Below are positions 34,921 through 48,000 of a DNA stretch of 64,000 bases, piece by piece. A program made the position numbers and the translations under genes. Numbering within the stretch: the stretch's first letter is position 1; every line of letters begins with the position of its first letter. The stretch spans positions 1,352,501 to 1,416,500 of the forward strand of contig LR746270.1 in the NCBI GenBank assembly GCA_902729315.2, given 5' to 3'. The stretch comes from Spirodela intermedia. Lineage: Eukaryota; Streptophyta; Magnoliopsida; Alismatales; Araceae. Under the pieces are notes generated by a model. It had not been told where the DNA came from. It did no database searches and saw only the letters and a program-made list of their open reading frames with translations.

Positions 34921-36989
34921 ACCCATCCTCCTCCCACCAACAGATAGAAAGAGATGGAGAGAGAAGTCGGATCCTGTATATGAGGTGTAGATCTATGAAT
35001 ATACATCACGTGCCATCGTCGTTGATCAAGAAGAAGAAGAAGAAGCTAGAGCATAGCTCCCTCCGTTTCAAATAAGACGGCTGGTGCGTCGCCGTCCATC
35101 GGGGTCTATTCCTCCGGTCAGATGCGACGGGCCTTCAAGAGTCTGGACCACCGCCCTCGTGGAGCGGCGTTTGGCGGGAGCGGCGGCGGCGATTAATTCA
35201 GCGAACTGCTGCCATTCAGAGAACGGTGAAAGCGACCCCTGGTTGGTCTGCGAAGCACCACGGCATGACCGATCTAAGCTCAACCTTCCCCTCCGGTCCC
35301 GTCCACGCCGGCGAAGCCGTCCGATCTCCCTGTCCCCGTCTACAGTGTAAAGCAGTGACTACACTTGTGAATACGAATGACTTAGTTATCTACCGACGTT
35401 TTTGAAGCTTTCTCACATTGGAATTGGGATCTCGCTCACCAGTCTTGATCGATCCTGGTTATATCTTCCACACAACCTCGACTGTTTGCGTGTAGAATAT
35501 GCCCGAGTGACATATTTTATTGAGATGTTGGAGTAATGGGCTCAGAGCATTTAACATACATAAAAAAGTCATTTCTTTGTCATCCAAACGCTCATTCGTG
35601 TTGGGTTTTACACGTTTTTTGAGCGTCCCCATCATTTGTAAGACGACGAAATGGGAGGAGATACTTGCAATCTTTGGGTCCTTGTCGATGGCATGACCCG
35701 GCCATCAAGTTGAGGTTTCTGGTGCGCCACCGTGAAGGGCATGGGAATAATGAGGCGTGCAGGTGGGAACTCAAGTTAGCGTTGAGTGAGAAGCGCGTCA
35801 CAACTCTTCCGCCTGCTTCTGTTGGGTAGGGGATGAGAGAGAGCCAGCGGAGAGGAGAGCCCAAGATCATAAAGAGTTGTTCTTGACATTTTTTTCGCAA
35901 GAACAGGTTCATATCATAAAATTATAAATATCTTGTTGTTATGAAGATGGGCCTACAACATTCATCACCAAAAGTTGGGTAATTCAATACTCTGCAATAT
36001 TAGAGGCGATACTCTGCAATACTCTGCAACTCGATTGCACTGTTCCAGCAAGAAAGGTCATGGAAATACCTGCAGGGGAGGTGACCTGCTAGAGCAAACC
36101 CAAGTAAGAAATTTGGTAAATCAAATATATTAAAAGACACAATGATCTATTGTTAGAGTCCAATATCATGAAGAGTTTTTCTTGCGTTTTTGCTGAAATA
36201 TATCACAAGAATTGTCTCCTATTAGAAAATACTAAATAACAATCTTATGGATATGAATGGGTCAATACATCGCTTTCTCATTGGCCACCGTCAAACCCCT
36301 TTCCATTGTTCTTGCAATCAGAATATTCTCATATTTTAACATAATTAAAAAAATAAAATCCGGTTATGAAGACAGTAGCCATCATCGATTGGTTTGTGGT
36401 TGGATGTCCCTATAATCTGTTCTTGTTTTTCTTGCAGGCTAAGTTAATGTATAAATGAAATTAGAAAGCAAAAGCTGGGTAAGGAGTGAGATCACCTGAA
36501 AGCACCTCCACAAGCTTCATCCAATGTGGACGGTCTCCACCGCGATGAGAGGTGGCGCCATTCATTCAACCGTTCTCTGATTCGACCATCCACCCGGCCT
36601 TTCAGCCTATGAACCAGTTCAGAGACCCCACCACCTTTGGGTCAAACCCCAGTACCTGTTTCTTGACAAAACAGTAATCTTTAGCAACCTACTGATGCAA
36701 GGGATCCATGGGAATAATGGGTGAGACTGTACAAATCAAAAGATTTTACCCCAACTGGCGCTGTTCACCCAGAGTCCTTGAAAACCCATTTATATAATAT
36801 AAACATCAAGTCTGGAAAATATATACCCGCTTAAACCCAATGCAGAACATGAGGACATTTAGAAAATTTTGAGTTTTGATGTTAATAAGATACATATAAG
36901 GGAAAAATAGCGGTTTTATGCTATTAGAAGTATGATGAGGTTACCATCATCATCATCTTCCAACCGAGCACATCGAATAATACAAATAG
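34921..36989. other. Intergenic, RMA gene to PPR pseudogene
   Basis: The RMA 3' UTR occupies the first 150-300 bp. A 106-codon minus-strand frame at 35592-35912 has repeat-like composition but no recognised domain. Its neighbourhood (35860-35910) shares loosely similar wording with 36160-36200 (AGAGTT...TTCTTG...TTTTT), suggesting transposon debris. No gene is supported. Confidence 0.45.
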
Positions 36990-37520
36990 AATGAGATCAG
37001 ACCTTTCAGAACATGATTTTCTTCAGAATCTAACTCAGAAACATCTTGCTTCATCTGATCGGGCACACCAGAGACTGGTTTTCTTGCCAAAGCATACTCT
37101 TATTGTATTCTTCCCCTGTCAAAGGACTCAAAAGCTTGAGAAAGCTCAGAACATCCTCTCCCACTCCCACATCACCTTGCCGTTTAAAGGTAATCCAAGG
37201 TTGCTTCAACAGCCGCCAATGGCTTCTGAACCTGATTATCTTCGAGATGGGCACTCGCCAAACGGTCCCACGCGATAGCAAACGGCTTCTTCCCTCGTTC
37301 AGTACCTTTGCTAATGCACAAATCGGCCTTCTCAAAGAGACCCGAACTAGGAACGAGAACAGCATGGATAATGAAACGGAATTCTCAGGTCTCCAAGGTC
37401 CTCTCTGCACCCTCAATGTCATCCGTTCTCAGAAGCTCACTGATCATGCCCGTGAACGCAGAGTGAACTCCTCTGCCGATTCTGTACAAGTCATCTTTCT
37501 GCCCAAGATCCCAAATGCAT
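36990..37520 (-). pseudogene. Pentatricopeptide repeat (PPR) protein pseudogene, 3' part
   Basis: Minus-strand fragments in different frames follow a P-class PPR protein of the mitochondrial At1g02370/At4g21705-like group. They are K-D-D-L-Y-R-I, M-I-S-E-L-L-R-T-D-D-I-E-G-A-E, G-L-F-E-K-A-D-L-C-I-S-K-G-T-E-R-G, then K-K-P-F-A-I-A-W-D-R-L-A-S-A-H-L-E-D-N-Q-V. Stops at 37385-37387 (TGA) and 37184-37186 (TAA), plus frame changes, interrupt it. No N-terminal half was found to the right before SCI1. Family proteins have about 450-550 residues; only about 150 codons of debris remain. Confidence 0.75.
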
Positions 37521-37560
37521 ATCCGGCGTTATGACTTAGCGGCCTGATCACAAGCCGCAG

Positions 37561-38404
37561 GCCTTAGCGGCCAGCCTAAGAACATGCCGATCAATCAACA
37601 ATTCTGGGACTTCTTATTATCATCCATCTTACAATCAATTATTCCATGGGAAGGACCTAACTCCACCAGTTTCTGGACGACTATTTCTGACTTCTCCACA
37701 ACATTTTTGTTCTTCATAACAGCTGATAAGCACACAATTGGCTGAAGGGCAGGTGCACAACGCCATTCCAATCTTTTCTTCCATAGGAGAGAACTTTCCT
37801 ACCTACTATTACAATTATATATCGAAAAAATTAAATATTAATTTGACAATTTTAGCTGCATATCAGATAATGAAAAATTCCTATCCTAAGTTAGCTCTTT
37901 GTCTGATATTCGTTTTCCTCATATCCTCTTTTACCCTGTGCCTTGCACTTACAACTTCTGCTTTAATCAACAAGGCGAAATAAATTATATGAATGAATCA
38001 AAGATGAAGATGCATCTCTGGGTTTCTGATGAACCCTAAAAAGATTACATCTTTACTTTTTATATTCACCATAAAGATCCTGTATTTATGACTGTAACCA
38101 AACAGATCCCAGAACCACTCCACTGGAGTTATAATGGGCCGATTCTGAGGAGGAAATTTTGTTTATGGGCACGATCTTTGATCGGGAAGGCCACATCATG
38201 CTGAGCAAAGTAAGCCTTTTATTAATATTAAATAAAATGAGTGTATTTCGCAATATGAGGAGTTTCTCAGGGTCTAAAACCGTTAAATACCTTCATAAAC
38301 TGGTTTTTTTGTACCTTTTGTTTTTTTATGCCCCGGTATCTATTTTTACGACCGTTGGAGGACTTCTGAGCTTGCTCGTAGTTGTTGTGGAGGAAGCCCT
38401 AGCA
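37561..38404. other. Upstream region and leader of SCI1
   Basis: AT-rich, with no gene. A long frame enters the SCI1 coding frame from 38159, but the conserved start is at 38405. Confidence 0.5.
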
Positions 38405-41400
38405 ATGGCGAAGGAACGAGACGGATCTTCTTCTCTACCTGCAGAAGAAGTGGACGGAGGAGAAGAGAGGCGCCGCCACGGAAGGTCCAGGAAGAGGAAG
38501 GAAGGGAGTAATGAGGACAGGGACGGGGACTCCGCGGACGAGAAGGAACGAAGCAGCCGGAAGAAGAGGAAGCAAGGACATCACAGAAGCTCGCGCAGGG
38601 TTTCGAGAAGGAGCCGGAGGAGTAGCTATGAGAGCGAATCCGACGAAGATTCTTCCACCTCCGCTTCGTACTCGGAGTCGTCATCTGATGATTCCATTAG
38701 CGATTCGGACCCGTCGTCTGGCTCGGGTGGTAGCGAAGAGGAAGAGAGACGCAGGAAGAGGCGCAGGAAGGATAAGGAGAGAAGGCACGAGAGGGAAAGG
38801 CGCAGAAAGGAGAAGGAGAGAAGACGGAGGAAGAAGATAGACGAGAGGAAGAAGAAGAAGCAGAAGAAGAAAGAGAAGACTACAAAGAAGAAGGAGAAAG
38901 ATTTGGGCAAAAAGGGTGCAGTGACCAATTCTTGGGGAAAGTATGGAATCATCAGAGAAACTGATATGTGGTAAGCCATCAAGCTCACATCCCTTTTCTT
39001 TGCTGTTGCCACGGTTTCTTCCAAGCCACATTGGCATTATTGCCATTCTCGGGGTTGTTCCCCGGATATATTTCTTCTTATTTCCATCAAAATACTGTGT
39101 TTGTTCATAGTTGTAATCGGCTCATTTTTTGACGCCCTTTACTACGTGTTGGACTTAAAATGTGTGCTAGATGCTTCTTCCATTCAGTCATATTGTCAAT
39201 CTTCCGATAACGCTTTACGTATTTCACTATTTATTTGCCTTTCCCCCATCTCCTTTTAGGAAAGTAGTCCTAGAATTCATCAAAATCGCTTGTTTAATGA
39301 GTTTGAAGTTTGACATTTATTTTATAATTTTAATTCGGAACACCGTGGGGGTGAGAGGTCGCTGAGCGTTATTCTCCCTTCAATTTGTAGGAATAAACGA
39401 CCAGAGTTTACTGCATGGCTATCTGAAGTTAAAAAGGTATTTTTCCTACTATCTGCACACATGGAATTGAAATTTAATTTGTCCATGTTTTACTTTCCTT
39501 TATTATTGTTTATAATTAGTTAATACTATTTTTTATGAGCAGACATAGGTCTTCACGTTGTAGTCTTTTTCTTTTCTTTTTTGCATTTTAGGTTACCTGA
39601 GCCAATCGTGGTGAATTGAAATGTTAAAGACATGTTCATGCGGTTAACCAGAAGGGAAAACCTTTTCTTTAATTTTAATTTTTTGACGATCAACAGCATG
39701 TGATTCTTATAGGGATATTAGAGAAAAATGGTGCCACGATGAAAACATGTTGTTCCTTAGCATATTGTTGGAATTAAATTTTGCTAATTCATTAAGGGAA
39801 AGATGTAGTGGGACGAAAACCTCTTTGGAAATCCAGGAGAGGTGCTTCATGCAAAAGGAAGTGCACTGTTGTGGCTTGTTAAAAGTTTCCTTGTGATAAT
39901 CTATCTCATGATGTCCCTCGCTTCAATTGCATTATTGTGCTACTAATTTATTGATCTTTTCCTTTAGGTTAACTTGGAGTCTTTAGCCAATTGGGAGGAG
40001 AAGCAAATGTTCAAAGAGTAAGTAATGAAACTACCATTTCTGCTGTACCTTTTCAATTGTGTATGTCAATAAATATGTGAATATTGTTGAAATGTGTTCA
40101 TGAAGTACTTTGAATAAGTTTGATGAAGTTTCCCACAATCTTTCTACAGATTCATGGAGGATCATAATACCGCTACATTTCCTTCAAAGAAGTGAGGTTC
40201 TCGAATTCGTTTTGTTTCTGATTCTCACTACTTTACACACTTGGCTATTAGATATCTTAGAGAGGATTCATGACTGTGACAACACCAGTATATTTTTCAT
40301 TTTCGTTATCAAACTCTGTAAAGATAATTGCATGATGTTTTAGAATATCTCACTTTAATACACTTTATATCTGCATTTTCTGTCTGCTTTGAAGTTATAT
40401 AACAGGCGTTTTGAGCAGATTTTTATCTATTTTCATTCTGCTGCCTCAGTCCGTACGGATGTATACAAATTATTCATTTCTTGTTTTTTGGTAATTTCTG
40501 GTGTATTATTTTTGTTCTCAATGGCTGATTGAGGTCGATAGATATGTTTTATAGAAATTTACTTCTATCTAGTATCGTTTTTCCCGAATTCCAGGGAAAG
40601 AAATATTTTCGCTTGGTTGAGAGAGCTAAATTGTGTCGCTTTTACAGTTTTTACTTGTGCTAGTTTGTTTTCTGACCGTATCAAGAGAAAACAACTGGTT
40701 TAGTAGCATTTGGATCTGCTCATCCCCGTTCAGATGGAATGAGGTTTTGTATCCTGATGATCCAAAATCGAGGAATGATCAGCATTGAAAATTGAGTAGA
40801 ATTTTAAGTGATGTTATGCCATATACAACTATCTTCCTTTTTGAGGCTGTGATACCGTCATATACCTTCTTCTACCCGTCTGGTCGTCTCCATCCCGTCT
40901 GTCTTGTCAATCCGGCAATCCTTTGCTTGGCTGTCCTCCCCGTCCACCTCCTCCCTCCATCTGGTGATCCAAACCCGTTCTCAGTAGCCCTGCACATCGC
41001 GCCCCCCACACACACACATATTTTCCCGTCCACATCCTCTGGCTGTTTCGGTAACCTTCTCACACCTCCCGTTGCTGGCAGTCAGTCCTGGCAAGCGGCT
41101 GGGTGGACCAAGCTAGGCTTAGGCTTTATGGCTTCTTTACCTCCCCGGTTCTGGACCTTGTGAAGATTGCCATTAACTGGCGGGATTTCTGAGGCCTGGG
41201 CCTTTTGACACTGATAGTGAGACATTGGCTTGATTGCGGCACCAGATACAGAGAGTTATTGTTCTGGATTGATTCTGAATATATTGCAATCTGAATTTGA
41301 TACTATACAATGGGTTGCGTCTTTTTAGAGATCATACTAATCGATGTATAATGAGAATCTTTTCAGAGTTCTAATTTTTCTGTCATTTAGAAAACGATTA

Positions 41401-42346
41401 GCATGTCACGTGTCCAAATAGAAAACGATTAGCTTACCTTCTGAACAAATCCAATCGGCTTGCATCATCTATGAAATTCGGACATCTTTACTAAGTATAC
41501 TTTCGATTTAATTTCTTCAGATATTATGATTTGGATGCTTATCATCTGCGTATGATGACTAAAGACATCAAGAAGGCCTCCAAGAAACACGTAGAGATAG
41601 AGCGTACAGTTTTCAATGACGAAGAGCTGCGCAGGTACAATACTTGATTCGCTGTAAAGAGTTCTCCTCGCTTTTAATTGTGTAATCATATGAGATTTTG
41701 TTCCTGAGATTCATGCTCCTGTCATCCTCTAACTTTTTTTACATATCTAGAGAATGACTTAAGGCACATAATTGAACTTCATCTAGTGATGGACGAAATC
41801 ATCATCGATTTCACCTTTGCTAGTGTTCTTGCTTACCTTGAAGTTGTCATGATTTTCCTTGCTACATATCATTCCTCTTTACTCCCTTTAGTATACTTGT
41901 TTGTTGAAAAGCAAGAGGGCACCGAAGTTCAGTAACTCTGTTTGCACTTCAACATATTCTTGATTCATAAATATGACATCATTGTTGCTGTGGGGGGATC
42001 TAAGATACTGACCACGAGGGAAGAAATTGGTCCCTTGAATTTAGTGAGTTTAGACTATCCTACAAAGTTGGCTTCTAGAATCATCACGCACAGGATCAGG
42101 CACAACACAGTTTTTGGTCTAGTGACTGTAATCTCTTAGGGGTTTCTCACCCTCAGGAACTTCTAAATACCCCTGCATGTGCTTACTGAAGTTCACACTT
42201 TGACCTCACTAATTCTCAGTAGGTTTCCGGCCCTAGCCACAGTTTCCTTTACAGAATAATAACAATGAATTTGAAGGTGCCGCCTTTTCCCCTTGGAGCT
42301 CGAAGTGTATTTGAAAAGAGAGGGAGGGAGGGGGGGAAAGCGAGTT

Positions 42347-42425
<79 letters not shown>

Positions 42426-44574
42426 CCTTGATGAATTTTGGTAATGATTTAAGATTTCTCATCTTCAGTAAGTATAGTGTAATGATAGGGAACTTTTATT
42501 TAAACGCCTCAAATCAAATGCATTTAGTAGGGGATTCAAGAACCTCTAGCAGTTGGCTCCAACGGCCTCCCAATTTACTATCAGTCTCCCGATTGCTACT
42601 TTTTTTGTTGCAGTAAGTCTTCTCTCTTTCAATGCCTAAAGGGAGTCGGCTCCCTTCCTAGGAAAAAATTGCATGAAAATAATAGAATCGAAAATTGATC
42701 CCCAATTTACAGAGCTTACGTATACGAAATGATTTCATTTATTAAATTTTATACTATAATAATATTTTAAAATTATATGATTATAAAACTACAGTTCTGT
42801 TAAGTCAAAATACATGATGTAAGACCAAAATTAAAATTGTATATGAATACAAGGTTATTAGATGAGTTTGATTTTATTGACTCAAAAATCTACAGTTAGC
42901 TCTGTTCCTCCTGGTTCTGCAGACAGGCTTAAAGATTAGTTATTTTGCCTTCTGTTTATTTACCTCGGTATAACCCCTCTTACTCCCAAAAAAATCACGC
43001 AGCAGTTAACAACAGAGTATCAATTTTTGTGGAAAAAATAGTCCGTAGAGGACTTTACTAAGACCAAATATCCATTGCTCAAACCTAATGCTGGCGTAAT
43101 GCATTACTTTGGGATTAAGTACTCCCTGCACCTGTCACGAAACGTTCTGGTTTTCATCAGTTTAAATGGTTATTGCTAATTTGATTTAATATATAGTTTC
43201 TTGAGTCTAAATGGTGAATACCCGGAAGTAGTTATTTCATCAGGAAAGTTAACGAGTCATCATCATGCAATGCTTATACTTGGAAGCTTGATATTAACCC
43301 TTCTTGTTTTTTATGTGTAAGTTGCCCGCAATGAGTTTATTTCTGAAGAAATTTAAATCGGGAAGGCTGTTTTCTACCCCAGAATTAAGTGGATTGTCTA
43401 CCCAAAGAAAGTGATGAACTTGGTTCTCATCATAAAATATTTATTGCAGCTATTTGTTCATTTTTCAACAATAAACGTATTCAGTTGATTTTTTAAAATA
43501 ACAGTAAGCATGTCCTGTAATTTTTTGTTGAATCGAGTAAATTTGTGTGACATCAAAATATCCGTCTATCATGCGCATAGAATTATCAGCAAAAAAAAGC
43601 ATATGAGATGGAATGGACATAGGATTAGAATTTGCTTTCGTGAGGCAAAACTTGAGTCGTTCATTAAATTCAGTTGGTATGCAAGAGGAAAGATTTAGAC
43701 CATATCCCTGTACTTTCATTTTCTTGCAGTTTGAAGGATCTTTTATTTTTTCTTTTCTGCAGACAAGAATTGATGAAAGCACGTGAAAGACAGAAGGATG
43801 AAGAGGTTGAAGCACTGAAACGTTCTATGCAGACTGGAATGGTAACGAAAACCCACAACCTCTATGCTGCTTTTTGTCATTTCCTCGTTGATAAAAGTGT
43901 CTGTGTGGGCGTTGTTACCTTACCCCGCACTTCCTGTTTTTATGTGAAGCTGTTGCGTCATTTTATACTTTTCTCATGAATTTCCATGCTTTCAATGAAC
44001 AGTTTTCAGCTTTCAGTTTTGCTTGAATGTATTACATTTCTCGTGTTTTTAATTATCTGATGTTCATAATGGGATTAAGAAGTTTGGAGAGGGATTTCTA
44101 GATTGGGGAGAGAGTAACAGATCCCAGAACCCACCTAAACATCTGAATCGTCATTCGATGTTCTTCAAACGCTGGTTTATTTTCCGTTAATGCGTCCTTG
44201 TCAATACAGTTTTCTATAGCCTTGTTGTTACTAATGAGTCTAAGGATCAGTAACCTCTTGACTCACAAATCCAAGTCTCAGAATTGCCAAAAATGACTTG
44301 AATTCGGTCTATTATTTTGGTATTCTCCTAACTTTTTGGACGATCGTTGATTATTCATTAGGCGCAAGCGATGAAGGAGCAAGCTCAGTTGAAGGAAGAA
44401 ATGGCCTACCAGTACAAATTGGGAAATTTCGAGGTCTCAAGAACTCCCCTTACCCATTCTATTTATCCTCATGGGGCTCTCCTTGGCGATTCCCACTCAC
44501 GGATTATTACCCACTTGTTTGATCAGGCTGCGGCTGCAATTCAGAGGAGATTGGACCCCGATATCGCCATGTGA
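38405..44574 (+). CDS. SCI1: Stigma/style cell-cycle inhibitor 1-type nuclear protein
   Basis: SCI1 was described in tobacco as a nuclear/nucleolar inhibitor of cell proliferation in pistils; homologues occur across plants. Eight exons (38405-38970, 39391-39436, 39968-40017, 40150-40191, 41521-41634, 43763-43841, 44362-44433, 44527-44574) join in phase to 338 residues. Exon 1 encodes a very charged region: Arg/Lys-rich nuclear-signal-like clusters, a Ser/Asp/Glu tract (about 75-115), then long K/R/E runs likely to form coiled coil. The conserved C-terminal domain starts at W-G-K-Y-G-I-I and continues E-F-x-A-W-L-x-E-V-K, Y-Y-D-L-D-A-Y-H, M-K-E-Q-A-Q-L-K and ends R-R-L-D-P-D-I-A-M. The start was chosen at M-A-K-E-R-D-G, the first Met after a long leader. 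Introns 4 and 5 exceed 1.3 and 2.1 kb. Confidence 0.9.
42351..42421. repeat. (GA)n microsatellite in SCI1 intron 5
   Basis: About 35 perfect GA units, the longest dinucleotide tract in the window, preceded by degenerate GGGA repeats. Confidence 0.95.
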
Positions 44575-45015
44575 AGGAGCTCTCTCTCTCTCTCTCTCTC
44601 AATGTCATTGCTCCCTCGGGGAGCAGTGGGAGGTGTGGGGTTTGAGCTTTGTAAATCTTGATACCGCACCCACCCAGATCGGAAAAGCCCACACAAAACT
44701 GGGCCGGAACAAGGAAGAAAAGGGTGATGCCCCAAGTGCTGTGCTTACTGAAACCATTTCATTCAGAGATCGTAGTAGTACGGTTGATGCAAGGTTGCAG
44801 CGAATGAATCTCCATGCAAGCATGCAAACATTACCAGATTAAGAAACCGAGCAGCTCCGTGCAGAGAAAAATGTTGCAGTGAGAGAACTACGCCCAGCGT
44901 GAATCATGGCGTGAATATCTGACTGTGTCCAGAAATAACAGTACCCGTGTGGGTAAAATGATCATATGTTCGAGTCTGTTAAAGGCAAAAATCTGAAGAA
45001 AATAAGATTGGGGGG
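44575..45015. other. Tail-to-tail spacer between SCI1 and GRXS17
   Basis: Contains the SCI1 3' UTR with a short (CT)n run (44580-44600) and the GRXS17 3' UTR. No gene is seen. Confidence 0.6.
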
Positions 45016-48000
45016 CTACTCAGTGAGAGTGGCTCTCAGTTCCCCGTTCTTGTGCAGCTCCAAGACGATGTCACAGCCGCCGATGAGGTCGCTCTTGTAG
45101 TAGAGCTGAGGGAAAGTGGGCCAGTTGGAGAAGGTCTTCAAGCCCTGCCTCACTTCGTCGTCGGTCAGGATGTCGAAGTACCCGAAGTCAACTCCTTCCT
45201 CTCTGAGGGCACTCACCACCTTGGAGCTGAACCCACAGCGCGGTGCATCAGGAGAGCCCTTCATGAAGAGCATCACCGGCGAGGAGGAGACCAGGTCTCT
45301 GAGCCGCTCCTCTAGGGTTTGTTCTCCGGGCAGGACGCCCTTCTCGGTGAGAGTCGTCTTCAGCTCGCCGCTCCTCTGCATCTCCAACATGATGTCGGAC
45401 CCTCCGATGAGCTCCCCCTTTATGTAAAGCTGTGGGTAGCTCGACCAGTTGGAGAAGACTTTCAGCCCCTGTCGGACTTCGTTGTCGGAGAGGATGTCGA
45501 AGCTCTGAAACTCGACCTTCTCCTGTCGAAGAATCTCAACGGCCTTGCGGCTGAAGCCGCACCTGGGTTCATCTGGGGTTCCTTTCATGAACAGCATGAC
45601 GGAGCTTCTGTTGGTGAGCTCCTCCAGACGAGAATTGAGGGCACCGCTTGCATCAGAGGTCGTCTCCACGGATTTCTCCTCGGTGACCATTTGGGGAGGG
45701 TTCTCCGATTCAGAGACTACTGTTGTTGCTGCTGCTGCTGCTCCAGAGTCAACGCCGAGAAGCCCATGGTCTCTGAACGCCTCCTTAAGTTCACCGCTTT
45801 CGTGCATGGCGACCGCAATGTCGCAGCCGCCGAGGAGCTCCCCCTTGCAGAAGAGTTGGGGAAAGGTCGGCCAATTGGAGAACTTCTTTATCCCCTCGCG
45901 GACGTCGTTGTCCGTGAGAATGTCAAAGCTTCCAAAGTCAACTCCCTCGTCCTTGAGAATGTCTACTACCTTGCGGCTGAACCCACACTTCGGCTGATCC
46001 GGGGTTCCCTTCATAAAGAGGAAAACAGGGTGGGAGTCCACAAGTTGCTGCAGCCGGTTCTTGAGGGAGTCACTGGGGTGGTGTGATGCAGGGCCTTCTG
46101 AAGGAGGAGCTCCATCTTCCCCTCCGCCAGGTTCCCCACGGTTCTTAGGTCCCACAACTTTAGAGATCTTTTCAGCTAAACTGGGGGGGTTTGCACCCTC
46201 TAATTTGTCAACGACTTTACCGTCCTAAGGAAACACAGCAGAATCAGGTTAAAAAAGTAAGTAAAACGCTGACTTCATCTGTAGTTACTGTTCTATTTTT
46301 AGTATCTGCAACACTTTCAACACTGGCAAGCCAGATTTCTGCAAATAACCACAGGAAACGATGGCAACAGTCAACGATACAATAAAAACAATCCATGAGG
46401 AAAGAGACGACACTGGTCAAAAGCTAAATCTCAGATTTCAACGCTGGCTACTAGCAGAGATGACAGGCCAAGCAATCAGATAAAATTACGCAAATATTTT
46501 CCTTTGACTGAATTTAATCAATCGATATAAAATTTTAAAAATAACGGATTTAACTCCATCAGGTATAGAAGAAACAAATAAGTGAGACAGCTGAATATGT
46601 CAGCAGAATAATGTTTCATAAAAATAACTTTTTTAAGTTGGTAGAACAAACATGTGTGATCAGAACTGCTACCCAAGACCCCCAACTGGTATCAGATAAT
46701 ACTCACGGGATCCTCTCACCCACATCGGGGGAACGAGCCTAACGGATAGGGTGGTGCCCACATATCTCCGGAAACCAACCATAGGCCATGGAACATCGTG
46801 AAGACGGAGGATGGACGAGGTAGAAATGGGCATTCCATCGTGGGTCCATCAAGATTAGAAAGGTTGGCCGGCTCACGACAATGGAAGGAAGTTTTTGGGT
46901 AGTTCCCTAAGGCAGCTGCGCCTGAAGGAGAGGCCCCACTGACTCTAGGGTTCTTGGGAGCGCAAGCTACTCTTTCTACTGTTTATCTTTTGTTTCCATT
47001 TCTATTTCCCATATTTCTGTCCAGATCCGGGTTCCCGTTATTCCATCATTGATTTACCGTCCTCTGGATCGTATTCCAAACGTCCTACCACAACCTCCCC
47101 CGGAAGAAATGAAAACCCAGATGCTTTCATACTGCACTAATTGGAATATGCCTATCACATGCTGGAGACAAATTCAGTATGTGCTATATGCCACAAGAGA
47201 TGAATGGCTATTTTCCTGTGAGATTTGGTGGTGTAAATGTCTCAGATTTGGCTATCATAGTACAAAGGCCAACCAAAACAAAGAGGGAGGAAACCAGGGT
47301 TGTAAAGCACAAAAAGTTAGCTGTTTGAACAGAAAAACCAGCCAGATACTGGGACTTGGGCCTCCAAGATCCCTACGTCAAACACGAATTACTTGGCATG
47401 AGGCCCATTGCACATGCAGGACTAACGCGAATAGTCAAAACAGATATTAGAAACAGCTGTATCTTATTCTAGAAACTACCTATCTAAACTTCATTCCCTG
47501 ATTGTTGAAAATGACTGTGCCCTGTATCAAGTATGAAGGTCCATTTTATTAAGATTTTCAAGAGATAAGTTAAACTGTGATCGAGGGATTATGTTTATCA
47601 TAAATGCCTCCGCTGGGTTACCCATGGACCAAACAAAAGCAAACTAGGCCAGAACAAGGTAACGAAGACTGGGCTAAACAATCCAAAATCCAGATAATTC
47701 CGATCCCACCTAGTTCAAGTCTGTGCATTTTTGATTTAAGAATGGTTGTAAACTCCAAATTGGGAAGAGTAGCTCAGCGGATACTCATTCAGCTTTTTAT
47801 TTCAACGACTCTACAAGTTATGCAGAGAATCTTCACAAATGAGTCTTCCATTTAGACTGATTTGTCAGCTTCTTGGTAACATGAGGAAGATAAAGGTTCA
47901 GGAGACTGATGCCCCACTATATTTAGATGCTGTTGACATTCTAAATATCAAGTTGTTTCTTACAGATATTTCTTTAGGTTCCATAAATGCAGCCAATTCT

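Noticed and set aside
34114-34926. Antisense open frame of 270 codons opposite the RMA gene
   Set aside because: Shadow frame produced by high third-position GC; the sense strand has a perfect RING and tail anchor.
36490-36680. Minus-strand stretch reading G-R-V-D-G-R-I-R-E-R-L-N-E-W, vaguely like a PPR N-terminus
   Set aside because: It lies on the 3' side of the PPR pseudogene and the similarity is weak, so I do not annotate it.
38626-39046. Leu/Ser/Phe-rich minus-strand frames opposite SCI1 exon 1
   Set aside because: Complement of Lys/Arg/Glu-coding purine runs; no support as genes.
45319-46086. 255-codon + strand frame opposite GRXS17
   Set aside because: Mirror of the three glutaredoxin domains; no independent similarity.
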